Source: Arachnia propionica
GTDB lineage: Bacteria > Actinomycetota > Actinomycetes > Propionibacteriales > Propionibacteriaceae
Direction of reading: 5' to 3'
DNA length: 64,000 nucleotides
Assembly: GCA_002748325.1 (NCBI GenBank)
Contig: PDSD01000039.1
Span: 23,878-87,877 of the forward strand
Both the position numbers and the translations under genes were made by a program. How positions within the stretch are numbered: position 1 is the first letter of the stretch; every line of letters begins with the position of its first letter. Below, piece after piece: positions 36,837-48,031 of this stretch. The notes beneath the pieces were generated by a model. It did not search any database. It was not told the DNA's origin and saw nothing but the letters and a program-made list of their open reading frames with translations.

Positions 36837-38051
36837 GTGAAGTCAATTGACGACCTCAACGATCTAGCTGGCAAGCGGGTATTGATCCGCTGCGATTTCA
36901 ACGTGCCGCTGGCTGGCGACGTGATTACCGATGATGGCCGGATCCGGGCCGCGCTGCCGACGCTGCGCAAGCTGGTCGACGGCGGGGCCAAAGTGGTCGC
37001 CATGGCTCACCTAGGCCGCCCCAAGGGGCAGGTGAATCCCGCGTTTTCGCTGGCTCCGGTAGCCAAGCGCCTGGCTGAACTGCTCGGCGCCAAGGTGACG
37101 CTGGCTGGCGACGTCGTGGGCGATTCAGCTCGTGAGGCGGTCGCAGGGATGGCCGCTGGCGAAGTGGTGTTGCTGGAGAACGTCCGGTTTGAGCCGGGCG
37201 AAACGTCCAAGGATGAGGCGGAGCGGGCCGCACTGGCCAAGAGCTACGCTGAGTTCGGCGATGTGTTCGTCTCCGATGGCTTCGGGGTGGTGCACCGCAA
37301 GCAGGCCTCGGTCTACGAGGTGGCCAAGCTGTTGCCCAGCTATGCGGGCTATCTGGTGGCCAAGGAAGTCGACGTGCTGCGTCGCCTCACCAACTCGCCC
37401 GAGCGGCCGTTCGTGGTGGTGCTTGGCGGCGCTAAGGTGGCTGACAAGCTGTCGGTCATCGACAACCTGCTCAAGGTGGCCGACACTCTGGTCATTGGCG
37501 GCGGCATGGCCTACACGTTCCTTGCCGCACAGGGCATGGCCGTTGGCAACTCGTTGCTCGACGAGGACAGCATCGAGGCCTGCCGAGGCTACTTGGCTCA
37601 GGCCAAACAGGCTGGCAAGACGCTGTTGCTGCCGGTCGATGTCCGGGTCACCGAGGGCTTCGATTTCGCCGCCCGCAGTTTCGTCGGGCCGGTCGAGGTC
37701 GTAGCCGCGGACGCGATTCCAGCCGACAAGGAAGGGCTAGACATCGGCCCGGCGTCGCAGGAACTATTCGCTGCGACCATCAAGCAGGCCAAGACCGTGT
37801 TCTGGAATGGGCCGATGGGCGTATTCGAGATCGCTGAGTTCGCCCAGGGCACTGCGGCCATCGCAGCTGCCCTGACACAGTGCGACGGGCTGAGTGTTGT
37901 TGGTGGCGGTGACTCGGCGGCTGCCGTGCGCACCCTAGGCCACACCGACACCGAGTTCGGCCACATCTCCACCGGCGGTGGCGCCTCGCTGGAGTTCCTT
38001 GAAGGCAAGGATCTCCCCGGTATCCAGGTAATCGAAGAAGGAGCACACTAA
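36837..38051 (+). CDS. pgk: phosphoglycerate kinase
   Basis: [22 protein letters not shown]. Confidence 0.99.
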   Translation: MKSIDDLNDLAGKRVLIRCDFNVPLAGDVITDDGRIRAALPTLRKLVDGGAKVVAMAHLGRPKGQVNPAFSLAPVAKRLAELLGAKVTLAGDVVGDSAREAVAGMAAGEVVLLENVRFEPGETSKDEAERAALAKSYAEFGDVFVSDGFGVVHRKQASVYEVAKLLPSYAGYLVAKEVDVLRRLTNSPERPFVVVLGGAKVADKLSVIDNLLKVADTLVIGGGMAYTFLAAQGMAVGNSLLDEDSIEACRGYLAQAKQAGKTLLLPVDVRVTEGFDFAARSFVGPVEVVAADAIPADKEGLDIGPASQELFAATIKQAKTVFWNGPMGVFEIAEFAQGTAAIAAALTQCDGLSVVGGGDSAAAVRTLGHTDTEFGHISTGGGASLEFLEGKDLPGIQVIEEGAH

Positions 38052-38836
38052 TGTCTCGCACCCCCATCATGGCCGGCAACTGGAAGATGAACCTCAACCA
38101 CGTTGAGGCCACTGGCCTGGTCCAGAAGCTGGCGTGGACACTGGCCGATCGGGAATACGACGGCAGCAAGTCTGAATGCGTGATCATCCCACCGTTCACG
38201 GATCTGCGTACCGTGCAGACCCTGATTGACGGTGAACGGATGCCGTTCAAGCTGGGTGCGCAGAACGTCTCCGAGCACGATTCCGGTGCCTACACCGGTG
38301 AGGTCAGTGCTGACATGCTGGCCAAGCTGATGGTCGCCTACGTGGTGGTCGGCCACTCCGAGCGTCGCGAATACTACGGTGACACCGACGAATTGGTGAA
38401 CCTGAAGGCCAAGAAGGTGCTGGCGGCGGGCATGACCCCGATCATCTGCGTCGGCGAGGGCCTAGACATTCGCAAGGAAGGCCGTCACGTCGAATACACG
38501 CTGGCCCAGGTGCGCGGCGCCCTCGACGGCCTGAGCGCCGAGCAGGTCGCTGGCCTGGTAATCGCCTACGAGCCGGTGTGGGCCATCGGTACCGGCGAAG
38601 TCGCCACCCCGGACGACGCCCAGGAAGTCTGCGCTGCCATCCGCGGCGAGGTCGGGGCGCTGTACGACGAGCAGACCGCGGCGAGCGTGCGGATCCAGTA
38701 CGGCGGCTCGGTCAAGGCTGGCAACGTGGCACAGATCATGGCTCAGCCCGATGTGGACGGTGCCTTGGTCGGCGGAGCCAGCCTGCAGGCGGAGGACTTC
38801 GCGGCCATCGTGCGGTTCTACGACTTGGCTCGATAA
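38051..38836 (+). CDS. tpiA: triose-phosphate isomerase
   Basis: [20 protein letters not shown]. Confidence 0.99.
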   Translation: MSRTPIMAGNWKMNLNHVEATGLVQKLAWTLADREYDGSKSECVIIPPFTDLRTVQTLIDGERMPFKLGAQNVSEHDSGAYTGEVSADMLAKLMVAYVVVGHSERREYYGDTDELVNLKAKKVLAAGMTPIICVGEGLDIRKEGRHVEYTLAQVRGALDGLSAEQVAGLVIAYEPVWAIGTGEVATPDDAQEVCAAIRGEVGALYDEQTAASVRIQYGGSVKAGNVAQIMAQPDVDGALVGGASLQAEDFAAIVRFYDLAR

Positions 38837-38844
38837 CCAAACCC

Positions 38845-38885
38845 ACAGTCGAGGCGGTCCCAAGCGGCCGCCTCGACTGTTTTTC
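38845..38885 (+). terminator. rho-independent terminator after tpiA
   Basis: ACAGTCGAGGCGG...CCGCCTCGACTGT perfect 13-bp arms followed by TTTT. Confidence 0.9.
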
Positions 38886-38932
38886 TGGGCCCGATGTGGG
38901 GGTTTTTGGCAGATTCGGCTACACTCGACGGC

Positions 38933-39193
38933 GTGATTGTCCCCCTTATGACGTGGCCCATCGCGACGCTATCCGGCATCGTGATCTTTCTCAGCATCCT
39001 GCTCGCCGCCAGTATTTTGCTAAACAGCGGCCGCGGCGGTGGAATGACGGACCTGTTTGGTGGCGGCATGTCCAACTCGATGGGCGGCGTCTCATCGGCC
39101 GAACGGCGCATGGATCGCATCACGGTCGTCCTGACTTCGGTTTGGGCACTCACCATCGTGGCCCTGCTGGTGCTCTACCGGCTCGGCGTATAG
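38933..39193 (+). CDS. secG: preprotein translocase subunit SecG
   Basis: Two TM segments, GRGGGMTDLFGGGMS; position after tpiA; GTG start. Confidence 0.9.
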   Translation: MIVPLMTWPIATLSGIVIFLSILLAASILLNSGRGGGMTDLFGGGMSNSMGGVSSAERRMDRITVVLTSVWALTIVALLVLYRLGV

Positions 39194-39234
39194 CCCGGTC
39201 GTCGGATCGTAGGCAGGTATTGGAGGAATAGATA

Positions 39235-39591
39235 GTGGCAGGTGGCAACGCCATCCGAGGTAGCCGAATTGGTGCTGGCCCCATGGGGGAGGCCGAACGG
39301 GGAGACGCGGCGCCCAGGCTTCGAGTGTCTTTCTTTTGTGCCTCAGGACACGAAACCAGGCCAGCTTTCGCAATGGATGCGCCGATCCCCGAATCGTGGG
39401 ATTGTCCGCGCTGCGGCTTGCCAGCCAATACTGATCAGCAGAATCCGCCGCCCCCGCCAAAGACGATTCCTTACAAGACCCACCTGGCCTACGTGAAGGA
39501 ACGCCGCAGCGACGACGAGGCGGAGCAAATCCTGTCCGAAGCCCTGACGCAGCTGCGGGAGCGCCGCGCGGCAGGCGAGATTATCTATTAA
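39235..39591 (+). CDS. rbpA: RNA polymerase-binding protein RbpA
   Basis: NAIRGSRIGAGPMGEAERG; SWDCPRCGLPA; KTHLAYVKERR. Confidence 0.95.
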   Translation: MAGGNAIRGSRIGAGPMGEAERGDAAPRLRVSFFCASGHETRPAFAMDAPIPESWDCPRCGLPANTDQQNPPPPPKTIPYKTHLAYVKERRSDDEAEQILSEALTQLRERRAAGEIIY

Positions 39592-40323
39592 CTACAGCTC
39601 ACAGCTGAAGGACGCTGGCAACTCGGCCGCCGCATCTTCGTCAATGAAGTAGTACGTGGCGAGTTGCCCATGAATATACGACGGCGGCAGGTTGGGATCG
39701 TATTGCAGCAGCCGTGCCATCGCATTGGCCTTTGCTTTTCCAGTGGTGATGAACCACACCTGTTCCGAACGGTTTAGCTGACCGATGGTTAGCGTGATGC
39801 GCTCGGGCGGTTCTTTAGGGGCGTCGACGACCCCGATCACCTTTCGGTTGGTGGCAGCAAAGCTCGGATGATCCGGGAAAATCGAGCCGGTGTGCCCGTC
39901 TTCGCCAAGCCCCAGCAGCGTGATGTCGAACACGACATCTTGCAGTTCCTCGGCGTACTCCTCCGCACTTTCGTCAGAGTCTTTGCGGCCATCGCGTGCT
40001 GCCATCATGTGAATATTGGCTGGATCTAGCGGGATCGTCCTAGCCAAGCGACTTAGCGCCTGCATCGAGTTACGCAGCGGATCGGTGGTTGGCACAAATC
40101 GCTCGTCGCCCCACCACAGCCGAAGCTTGCTGGGCGCCAGATCGGAGTCGGGAGCCAGCTCAGCGAGCCGCTCGTAGACCAAGTTGGCCGTCCTGCCGCC
40201 GGTTAGGCATAGGTTGACGCTGCCACGTTGCTGCAATTCGACGATCTGGTCCAGGAGCCGCTTCGCGACGCTATGAGCGAGAGTAGTTGGATCGGGAAAC
40301 CGGACGACGCGGCTGATCATCAT
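39592..40323 (-). CDS. pgl: 6-phosphogluconolactonase
   Basis: LCLTGGRTANLVYERL; LGLGEDGHTGSIFP. Confidence 0.94.
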   Translation of the reverse strand: MMISRVVRFPDPTTLAHSVAKRLLDQIVELQQRGSVNLCLTGGRTANLVYERLAELAPDSDLAPSKLRLWWGDERFVPTTDPLRNSMQALSRLARTIPLDPANIHMMAARDGRKDSDESAEEYAEELQDVVFDITLLGLGEDGHTGSIFPDHPSFAATNRKVIGVVDAPKEPPERITLTIGQLNRSEQVWFITTGKAKANAMARLLQYDPNLPPSYIHGQLATYYFIDEDAAAELPASFSCEL

Positions 40324-41225
40324 TGCCCTCCATCAATCAGGTGCTGCAATGTCTTAGCGTAGATCTCATCTGGGTCCAGATGTGCCAATTCTTCGGTCAT
40401 TAGTTCGCTGAACGTGCGTTGTTTCAACGCCCAGGAACGCTGCGGATGCCCAGGCACATCGAAGGTGACGGCGTTACCGTCGGGTGACTTGACCACGGCG
40501 ATCTGGCCTGCCGCACTGTCCAAGTGCACGCTGCTTAGCCCCGCGATCGGACCAACCGCACGAGTTATCGGCACCTGTAGCTGGTGGCTGAGCCAACTGG
40601 TGAGCAACACCGCCGAGCTATTTGCCGCGCCCGCCGTCACTCGGCCCGAGATGATCGGTGCCGCTACCTGATCCAGGGCTGAGGCCAGCAGGGTACGCAG
40701 CCGAGTCAGGCCGGTCCAGGACAGGTCGGTGTCGCCGGGTGCGTAGTTTGCAGCCAGGTAGCGCAACGCGGCCGGATCGTGGGTCACGTTGGTGATGCGG
40801 CGATCCGCGAGGCTGCCGATGGGGTCGGCGCTGGGGTGATGCGGGGCATTCCCCGGCCACCACACGGCGGTAGGGGAGTCTGGTAGCAGCAGCGGCAGCA
40901 CTACGGATTGGGCGTGCGCTACGAAGGAGCCAGCCAGCCGGAGAGTGATCAGATCGCCCGCGATGCCCTCGCCGATATGGATGTCGGCATTCAACTGATC
41001 TGGGCCATCGGCGGCCATGGGGCAGAGCAGGATCACCCGCGACGGATGGGTCGAAGCGGCTTCGCGGGCGACCTTTCGCGCATGGCTCAGCGAGGCATCC
41101 TGCGAGACCACGATCAGCGTCAGCACCAAGCCGGTGGCTGGGCCGATGGTTCGGCGGGCGCGCACCAACTGGCTGTGGATTTCGCGGGTCGAAGTGTCGG
41201 TGAGGTTGATAATCATGCTGTCCAC
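40320..41225 (-). CDS. opcA: glucose-6-phosphate dehydrogenase assembly protein OpcA
   Basis: LPDSPTAVWWPGNAP; operonic between zwf and pgl. Confidence 0.9.
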   Translation of the reverse strand: MDSMIINLTDTSTREIHSQLVRARRTIGPATGLVLTLIVVSQDASLSHARKVAREAASTHPSRVILLCPMAADGPDQLNADIHIGEGIAGDLITLRLAGSFVAHAQSVVLPLLLPDSPTAVWWPGNAPHHPSADPIGSLADRRITNVTHDPAALRYLAANYAPGDTDLSWTGLTRLRTLLASALDQVAAPIISGRVTAGAANSSAVLLTSWLSHQLQVPITRAVGPIAGLSSVHLDSAAGQIAVVKSPDGNAVTFDVPGHPQRSWALKQRTFSELMTEELAHLDPDEIYAKTLQHLIDGGQ

Positions 41226-42749
41226 CTATGGCCGCCGCCAGGCGAAACCGTCTCGGCGCAGCAGCTCGTCTCCGCTTGGTGGCCCCCAGGTGCCGCTGGC
41301 GTAGGGCTCCGGTTGCCCGGGCAGACTGGCCCAATAGTCTAAAACCGGATCCAGGATGCGCCAGCTCAACTCGACCTCCTCCTGTCGTGGGAACAGCGGC
41401 GGTTCACCCAGCAAGACATCCAAGATCAGCCGCTCGTAAGCCTCCGGGGAAGACTCGGTGAAGGAACCGCCGTAGGCGAAGTCCATCGACACTTCCCGGA
41501 TGTCCATTTCGGTGCCCGGCACCTTCGCCCCGAACCGCAGCGTGATGCCGTCATCGGGCTGAATCCGCAGCACCAACGCATTGGTGCCCAGGCGGCTGGT
41601 GTGCCCCCGGGAGAACGGCAGATGCGGCGCTGGCTTGAACGACAGCGCCACCTCGGTCACCCGGCGGGGCATCCGCTTTGCGGCCCGCAAATAAAACGGC
41701 ACACCAGCCCAGCGGCGGTTGGCGATATCCACGCGAATCGCGGCATAGGTTTCGGTGGTCGAAGCAGGATCGACGCCGGTCTCCGCCAGGTAGCCAGCCA
41801 TCTCGTTGCCGCCTTGCCAGCCAGCCGCGTACTGCCCGCGAGCCGTCGACCGGGCATAATCTGGCGGCACCGCAGCGGCTGCTAGAACTTTTTGTTTTTC
41901 GAGCCGCAGTTGCGCCGCCTCGAAGGAAGTAGGTTCCTCCATCGCGGTCAGCGCCAACAACTGCAGCAGGTGGTTTTGGATGACGTCACGGGCCGCGCCG
42001 ACGCCATCGTAGTAGCCGCCGCGTCCCGCGATACCGATGTCCTCGGCCATGGTGACCTGCACGTGGCTGAGATAGCGGTTGTTCCAGATCGGTTCGAACA
42101 TTTGATTGGCGAAGCGCAACGCCAGCAGATTCTGCACCGTCTCCTTACCGAGGTAGTGATCGATGCGGAATACCTGCTCGGGGTCGAACTTGTCTTGCAA
42201 AACATCGGCCAGGGCCTGCGCCGAAGCGAGATCGTGGCCGAAAGGTTTCTCAATCACGATGCGTCGCCACTGGGATCCCGCCTGCTCAGCCAGGCCCTTG
42301 TCCTGCAGATGCGACACCACCGTCTCGAATGCCCTTGGCGGGATGGAGAGATAGTAGGCACGGTTGCCTAGGGTGCCGCGGTCTTGGTCTAGCTGCTGCA
42401 CCGTGGCGCGTAGCCGATCGAACGCGGCCTCGTCGGTAAACGTGCCGGAGACGAATCGGATGCCTTCCTTGAGGTGCTGCCAGACATCCTCGCGGAAGGG
42501 GGTGCGGGCGTGCTCGATGACCGACTGGCGGATCTGCTCGGCGAATTCCTCATCATTCCAGGAGCGGCGGGCGAAACCAACCAGGCTGAACCCCGGCGGC
42601 AGCAGGCGTCGGTTGGCCAGATCGTAGACGGCTGGCAGCAGTTTCTTGCGGCTTAGGTCGCCGGTGACGCCAAACAACACCAACACGCAGGGTTCGGCCA
42701 TGCGATAAAGGCGTTGATCGCGGGGGTCGCGCAGCGGATTGTGGGGCAT
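41226..42749 (-). CDS. zwf: glucose-6-phosphate 1-dehydrogenase
   Basis: LVLFGVTGDLSRKKLLPAVYDLA; RIDHYLGKETVQNLL. Confidence 0.98.
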   Translation of the reverse strand: MPHNPLRDPRDQRLYRMAEPCVLVLFGVTGDLSRKKLLPAVYDLANRRLLPPGFSLVGFARRSWNDEEFAEQIRQSVIEHARTPFREDVWQHLKEGIRFVSGTFTDEAAFDRLRATVQQLDQDRGTLGNRAYYLSIPPRAFETVVSHLQDKGLAEQAGSQWRRIVIEKPFGHDLASAQALADVLQDKFDPEQVFRIDHYLGKETVQNLLALRFANQMFEPIWNNRYLSHVQVTMAEDIGIAGRGGYYDGVGAARDVIQNHLLQLLALTAMEEPTSFEAAQLRLEKQKVLAAAAVPPDYARSTARGQYAAGWQGGNEMAGYLAETGVDPASTTETYAAIRVDIANRRWAGVPFYLRAAKRMPRRVTEVALSFKPAPHLPFSRGHTSRLGTNALVLRIQPDDGITLRFGAKVPGTEMDIREVSMDFAYGGSFTESSPEAYERLILDVLLGEPPLFPRQEEVELSWRILDPVLDYWASLPGQPEPYASGTWGPPSGDELLRRDGFAWRRP

Positions 42750-42835
42750 GCTTCTCCGGCTCGGGTGGTCGTCGTTTCACAGTAGCTTGCTGGGCTCGGC
42801 GCAAAATGGGATGTCCATTCTCGGTCTGCAACCGA

Positions 42836-43570
42836 TCAGCTAAGCCAGCGATGGAACCGGCGGGCCAGCAGCACCGACAGCCAGCACCAGCAGGCGAGAA
42901 CCAGTAGCCCCATCATTGAACCTTGGCGTAAGGCTTCGCCGAGCGCACCGGTGGGCAGCAGCCAAAGAATGGGCTGGACCCAATCCGGGAAGGAGCTGAT
43001 CGGAACCACCAATCCGCCGAGGAAGGTGCCGCCCAGGAACACCGTGATCACCACGCCCAGCCGCAGCCACATCGGCGCAAGGTTGGCTGCCAGCAGTCCC
43101 AAGCAGGAGAAGGTAACCATAGAAACCAGTGCCGCAACGAAGGCCAGCAGGAAACCCGAGGGGGTATGCTGCGGTTGCCAGCCGAGCCAAATCGCCGCGA
43201 GGAAGATCAGCACCAACTGGGTCGCTATGATTAACCAGATCGCCAGGGCGGTGCCGACGCTCAGCCCGGCTCTGCCCAAGGGAGTGGCGGCGAGGCGGTC
43301 AAAGGTGTGCCGGTCGGTGGTCAGCGCGACGGTGGTGAAGCTAGTCGAGAAAACCGCCAAGCCCACGGCCGAGGCAGTAACACTCGACGGAGTGAGGTTC
43401 AATTCCGGAGCCAAGTAGAAGCCAAGGAGGAGCCCCAGCAGCGGAAACAGCCAGATCACCACGAACTGTTCGGGATTCCGGACGATCGCGTAGGCGTGGG
43501 TCAGGGCGTGGGAACCGAGCTGGCGAGCTAGCGGCGCACTATTAGCCGAGGGAGCCAAGTTAAGCATCAC
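42836..43570 (-). CDS. ABC-2 type transporter permease
   Basis: Six predicted TM segments; overlaps upstream ABC ATPase gene. Confidence 0.8.
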   Translation of the reverse strand: MMLNLAPSANSAPLARQLGSHALTHAYAIVRNPEQFVVIWLFPLLGLLLGFYLAPELNLTPSSVTASAVGLAVFSTSFTTVALTTDRHTFDRLAATPLGRAGLSVGTALAIWLIIATQLVLIFLAAIWLGWQPQHTPSGFLLAFVAALVSMVTFSCLGLLAANLAPMWLRLGVVITVFLGGTFLGGLVVPISSFPDWVQPILWLLPTGALGEALRQGSMMGLLVLACWCWLSVLLARRFHRWLS

Positions 43571-44292
43571 AGTGTCCTGCTCGTTTTGTGTCGTAGGTAA
43601 AGTTGCGCCAAGTCCTGGCCGTGCGCCTGCTCGCTGATCGCATTCTGGGACGCGACGTGGCCGTCAATGAGAATCGTGATCGTGTCGGACAGCTCAGCCG
43701 CCTCAGCGGTGTCTTGGGTAGCGACCACGACCGCGACATCGGCGGTCATGGCTGAGCGGATCACCTGCCAAATTGCTGCGCTGGTGGCTTGGCTGAGGCC
43801 AGCCGTTGGTTCATCTAGTAGTAACAGCGCCGGGCGGCCCAGCAGGGCTGCGGCCAGCTGCACCGTTCGTCGCTGTGGTGCGCTCAGATCTTGGAAAATG
43901 ATGTTTTGGTAGTTCTTGATGCCCAGCTGCGAGATGAGAGACTCGGTGGGAATCGGCTCCTGGTACAGGCTGGCTAGGTAGCGCAATAGCTGGTTCGCAG
44001 TGAGGTTTGGCCACAGGCCGTCACCTTGTGGCAGCAGGCCCACCTTGGCGGCGACGTCTCTGTCGCCCGGTCGTTTTCCGAAGATTTCAATACTCCCGGT
44101 GTCAGGCTTTTCCAGCCCGATGCAGGATCGCAGGAAAGTGGTTTTGCCTGCCCCACTGGGGCCGAGCAGGGTCGCTACCTGGCCCGGCTCGACATTCAGG
44201 CTGAACGCCGATAGCAGGGTCTTTCCGCCACGGTTGATCGATAGGTTTCGGGCGGAAATCGGACTGCGCTGCACGCTGGCAAGTCTAGTCAC
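43567..44292 (-). CDS. ABC transporter ATP-binding protein
   Basis: LLGPSGAGKTTFLRS Walker A, LLLDEPTAGL Walker B. Confidence 0.88.
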   Translation of the reverse strand: MTRLASVQRSPISARNLSINRGGKTLLSAFSLNVEPGQVATLLGPSGAGKTTFLRSCIGLEKPDTGSIEIFGKRPGDRDVAAKVGLLPQGDGLWPNLTANQLLRYLASLYQEPIPTESLISQLGIKNYQNIIFQDLSAPQRRTVQLAAALLGRPALLLLDEPTAGLSQATSAAIWQVIRSAMTADVAVVVATQDTAEAAELSDTITILIDGHVASQNAISEQAHGQDLAQLYLRHKTSRTL

Positions 44293-44390
44293 TACTGCAA
44301 GTAGGTGGTATCCAGTCGCCCTGAGCTTAGGGGGGCCTTGCTTGCGGCGGGCATAAAATTAAGAAACAGTATTGTATGTAAATGTGAAGG

Positions 44391-45071
44391 GTGGTGAGCG
44401 CAGTGATGTCGGTGGATGTTGCGACTCAGCCGACCAGAGAACGCGTTGTCAGCTCGATTATGAGCCACGGCCCATCGACGGCTCGCGAACTGGGTGATCG
44501 GCTAGGGCTGACCCCCGCAGCGATTCGGCGTCACCTGGGCGGCTTGATGGCCGATGGGATCATTACCTGTCGGGAAGAACGGGTATATGGCAGCCGCGGC
44601 CGAGGCAGGCCCTCGAAGATTTTTCTGCTCACCGATCAAGGCCATGCCACGTTCCGGCAGGCCTACGATGAACTCGCCATCTCAGCTATTCGGCAGCTGA
44701 TCGCGGTGGCCGGTCCGCAGGCGGCTCGCAGCATCGCACAGGAGCGGTTTGCCCAGGTCGAGCAACGCTACTTGCAGGTTCGGGAGCAAAACCCGGAACT
44801 CTCGCCGGCGCAGGCGCTGGCGTCGGCGCTGGAGGAGGACGGCTACGCCCCAGCTTTGGTACCCGTGCATTCCGGGGTGCAATTGTGTCAGCGGCACTGC
44901 CCGGTCGCGCACGTCGCGGCCGAGTTTCCCATGCTGTGCGAAGTAGAGACACAGCTGTTTTCCCAACTGCTTGATTCCCACGTGCAGCGCTTGGCCACGA
45001 TCGCCCACGGCGACGGAGTCTGCACCACCCACGTTCCGAACCCACTACCCACCGAGGAAACCAACGAATGA
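44391..45071 (+). CDS. sufR: SufR-type HTH regulator with C-terminal Fe-S cysteines (start may be ATG 44406)
   Basis: Winged HTH ([19 protein letters not shown]); [21 protein letters not shown]; first gene of suf operon. Confidence 0.9.
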   Translation: MVSAVMSVDVATQPTRERVVSSIMSHGPSTARELGDRLGLTPAAIRRHLGGLMADGIITCREERVYGSRGRGRPSKIFLLTDQGHATFRQAYDELAISAIRQLIAVAGPQAARSIAQERFAQVEQRYLQVREQNPELSPAQALASALEEDGYAPALVPVHSGVQLCQRHCPVAHVAAEFPMLCEVETQLFSQLLDSHVQRLATIAHGDGVCTTHVPNPLPTEETNE

Positions 45072-46510
45072 CTCAGACCAGTGCACCGGCTCCCGGCTTG
45101 GGAGCCAGCCAAGATGAACACATCGAGGCCCTCAGCCGATATGAGTGGGGATGGCACGACCCGGATGTGGCCGGGGCCAGCGCCCGGCGAGGACTGAACT
45201 CAGATGTGGTGAACAACATCGCCGATCTCAAGGACGAACCCGACTGGATGCGCCAGTTGCGGTTGCGGGCGCTGCGGCTATTTACCAAGAAGCCGATGCC
45301 AGCCTGGGGTGCCGATCTGAGTGGCATCGACTTCGACACCATCAAGTACTTCGTTCGCTCCACCGAGCGGCAGGCACAAACCTGGGACGACCTGCCCGCC
45401 GACATCAAGAACACTTACGACCGGCTGGGCATCCCCGAGGCGGAGAAGGCTCGGCTGGTGGCCGGGGTAGCTGCGCAGTATGAGTCCGAGGTGGTTTATC
45501 ACAAGATCAATGAGGAACTGGAGCGCCAGGGCGTCATTTTCTTGGACACCGACACGGCGTTGAAGGAGCAGCCGGAGCTGTTCCAAGAGTACTTCGGCAC
45601 CGTGGTGCCGGTGGGTGACAACAAGTTCGCCGCGCTGAACACGGCGGTCTGGTCGGGCGGCTCGTTCATCTACGTCCCCAAGGGCGTGCATGTCACCATC
45701 CCGCTGCAGGCCTACTTCCGCATCAACACCGAGAACATGGGCCAGTTTGAGCGGACGCTGATTATTGTCGACGAGGACGCCTACGTCCACTACGTTGAGG
45801 GCTGCACGGCACCGATCTATTCGTCGGATTCGTTGCACAGCGCCGTCGTCGAGATTATTGTCAAGCGCAATGCGCGTTGCCGCTACACCACCATCCAAAA
45901 CTGGTCCAACAACGTATACAACCTGGTGACCAAGCGGGCGGTTTGTGAGGCCGGGGCGACGATGGAGTGGATCGACGGCAACATCGGATCCAAGGCCACC
46001 ATGAAGTATCCGGCGGTCTACCTCATGGGCGAGCATGCCCGGGGCGAGACGCTGTCCATCGCCTTCGCTGGCGAGGGGCAGCACCAAGACGCTGGATCCA
46101 AGATGGTGCACGCCGCACCGCACACGTCGAGTTCGATCATCTCCAAGTCGGTTGCTCGCGGCGGCGGCCGTTCCTCCTACCGGGGGCTGGTCAAGGTCGA
46201 GCCCGGGGCGACCCACTCGGCGTCCTCGGTGAAGTGTGACGCGCTGTTGGTCGATCAGGTTTCGCGCTCCGACACCTACCCTTATGTCGATGTGCGCGAG
46301 GAGGATGTGTCGATGGCCCACGAGGCCACAGTGTCCAAGGTCTCCGATGATCAGCTGTTCTATCTGATGAGCCGGGGCATGGAAGAAGACGAGGCCATGG
46401 CCATGATCGTGCGGGGCTTCGTCGAGCCGATCGCCAAGGAACTGCCCATGGAATACGCGTTGGAGCTAAACCGGTTGATCGAACTACAGATGGAAGGTGC
46501 CGTGGGCTAG
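45068..46510 (+). CDS. sufB: Fe-S cluster assembly protein SufB
   Basis: [45 protein letters not shown]. Confidence 0.97.
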   Translation: MTQTSAPAPGLGASQDEHIEALSRYEWGWHDPDVAGASARRGLNSDVVNNIADLKDEPDWMRQLRLRALRLFTKKPMPAWGADLSGIDFDTIKYFVRSTERQAQTWDDLPADIKNTYDRLGIPEAEKARLVAGVAAQYESEVVYHKINEELERQGVIFLDTDTALKEQPELFQEYFGTVVPVGDNKFAALNTAVWSGGSFIYVPKGVHVTIPLQAYFRINTENMGQFERTLIIVDEDAYVHYVEGCTAPIYSSDSLHSAVVEIIVKRNARCRYTTIQNWSNNVYNLVTKRAVCEAGATMEWIDGNIGSKATMKYPAVYLMGEHARGETLSIAFAGEGQHQDAGSKMVHAAPHTSSSIISKSVARGGGRSSYRGLVKVEPGATHSASSVKCDALLVDQVSRSDTYPYVDVREEDVSMAHEATVSKVSDDQLFYLMSRGMEEDEAMAMIVRGFVEPIAKELPMEYALELNRLIELQMEGAVG

Positions 46511-46541
46511 GCCCTGGTACTGACGAGAAAGACAGGCTGCT

Positions 46542-47705
46542 TTGACTACCGCACCGAACATCACTCACGCACTAGAGCACGTGGAGTCCCATCTGCACCC
46601 ACATCCCAGTTATCTGGTGACAGACCATCCGCACCCAACCGGCCTGGAAGAGATCTGGCGCTTCACCCCGCTGCCGCGTTTCGCGGCGCTGCTCGCCGAG
46701 GGTGGCCAGGTAGCAGGCCTGTCTTGGCAGGGCGATGTGCCCACCGCGGTGAGAATAGACCGGCTGTCGCTAGCCGAATACCAGGCAAAGGCAGTCGAGG
46801 CCCCGGTAGACCGGGTTTCCGCGATCGCGGTGCAACGCGCCCAGCAGGCTACCCACATCACCGTCGACGCCGAGAGCGTCATCGCTGAACCAGTGGTGTT
46901 TACCGGCTCCGGGCAAGGCGAACACGCGGCCGAGGTGCTGCTGGTCGAGGTTGGGCACCACGCCTCGGTGACCCTGGTGCTGCACTTCACCGGCTCCGGC
47001 AGCTACGCCTGCAAATACGACATCCGGGTCGGTGACGGCGCCCAGGTGAACCTCGTCTACGTCAACGACTGGGAACCAGGGGTCACGCACGGCGGCCAAC
47101 TCGACCTTGAGATCGGCCGGGACGCGCGGGTACGTACCGTCCAAGCCTCGGTGGGTGGGTCCGCGATCAGGCTGGCCGAACGTTTCCGCTACGCGGGCAC
47201 CGGCGGCGAACTAGAGGCCTACGGCATCTACTTCGTTGACGGCGAGGAGCATGTGCAGCATCGCATCTTCGTCGATCACACCGCCCCGCGAACCAAATCC
47301 GACGTTGACTACCGGGGGGCGCTGCAGGGCAAAGGTTCGCACGCCGTGTGGGTCGGCGACGTGCTGATCCGCAAGATCGCTGAAGGCATCAACACGTTCG
47401 AGTCCAACAAAAACCTGGTGCTCACCGAAGGTTGCCGAGCCGATTCGGTGCCGAACCTGGAAATCCAGACCGGCGAGGTTGAAGATGCCGGTCACGCCTC
47501 CAGCACCGGCCGCTTCGACGACGAGCAGCTGTTCTACCTATGCAGCCGGGGCGTCCCGGAGGAAGAAGCGCGACGGCTGATCGTCTACGGTTTCTTCTTG
47601 ACCATCATTCGCCGGGTCGGCGTTGAATACATCGAGCAGCAGCTGCTGGAGCAGGTCGAACAGGAGCTGGCCAAAGCGCTGAACGGCAAGGGCCATGATG
47701 TTTAG
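46542..47705 (+). CDS. sufD: Fe-S cluster assembly protein SufD
   Basis: Homologous to SufB core; DAGHASSTGRFDDEQLFYLCSRGVPEEEARRLI. Confidence 0.94.
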   Translation: MTTAPNITHALEHVESHLHPHPSYLVTDHPHPTGLEEIWRFTPLPRFAALLAEGGQVAGLSWQGDVPTAVRIDRLSLAEYQAKAVEAPVDRVSAIAVQRAQQATHITVDAESVIAEPVVFTGSGQGEHAAEVLLVEVGHHASVTLVLHFTGSGSYACKYDIRVGDGAQVNLVYVNDWEPGVTHGGQLDLEIGRDARVRTVQASVGGSAIRLAERFRYAGTGGELEAYGIYFVDGEEHVQHRIFVDHTAPRTKSDVDYRGALQGKGSHAVWVGDVLIRKIAEGINTFESNKNLVLTEGCRADSVPNLEIQTGEVEDAGHASSTGRFDDEQLFYLCSRGVPEEEARRLIVYGFFLTIIRRVGVEYIEQQLLEQVEQELAKALNGKGHDV

Positions 47706-48027
47706 AAGCGTCGCCGATGTTGCCGAGCTGAACCCAGAGCTGCCGCTGCCAGTCGAGGTGGCAGGTGTTCGCATCGCCGTCATATCGGCCGACGGCAGCT
47801 ACTACGCCGTGCAGGACGAGTGCTCGCATGGCGCGGTGCCGCTGAGCGACGGCGAGGTCATCGACGGCACCATCGAATGTTATCTGCATGGCGCGGCCTT
47901 CGATCTGCGCACCGGACAGCCCCGCTGCCTGCCCGCCACCGAGCCAGTAGCCGTCTATCCCTGCCGAGTGATCGGCGCCCAACTAGAAGTCGACATCGAC
48001 AATCCCATTACCAGCCAGGAGTCTTAA
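47695..48027 (+). CDS. Rieske-type [2Fe-2S] ferredoxin
   Basis: DECSHGAVPLSDG...ECYLHGAAFDLRTG Rieske motifs; in suf operon. Confidence 0.9.
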   Translation: MMFRSVADVAELNPELPLPVEVAGVRIAVISADGSYYAVQDECSHGAVPLSDGEVIDGTIECYLHGAAFDLRTGQPRCLPATEPVAVYPCRVIGAQLEVDIDNPITSQES

Positions 48028-48031
48028 CCAC

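Noticed and set aside
45278-46321. 347-aa minus-strand ORF antisense to sufB
   Set aside because: Antisense shadow ORF; no domain features.
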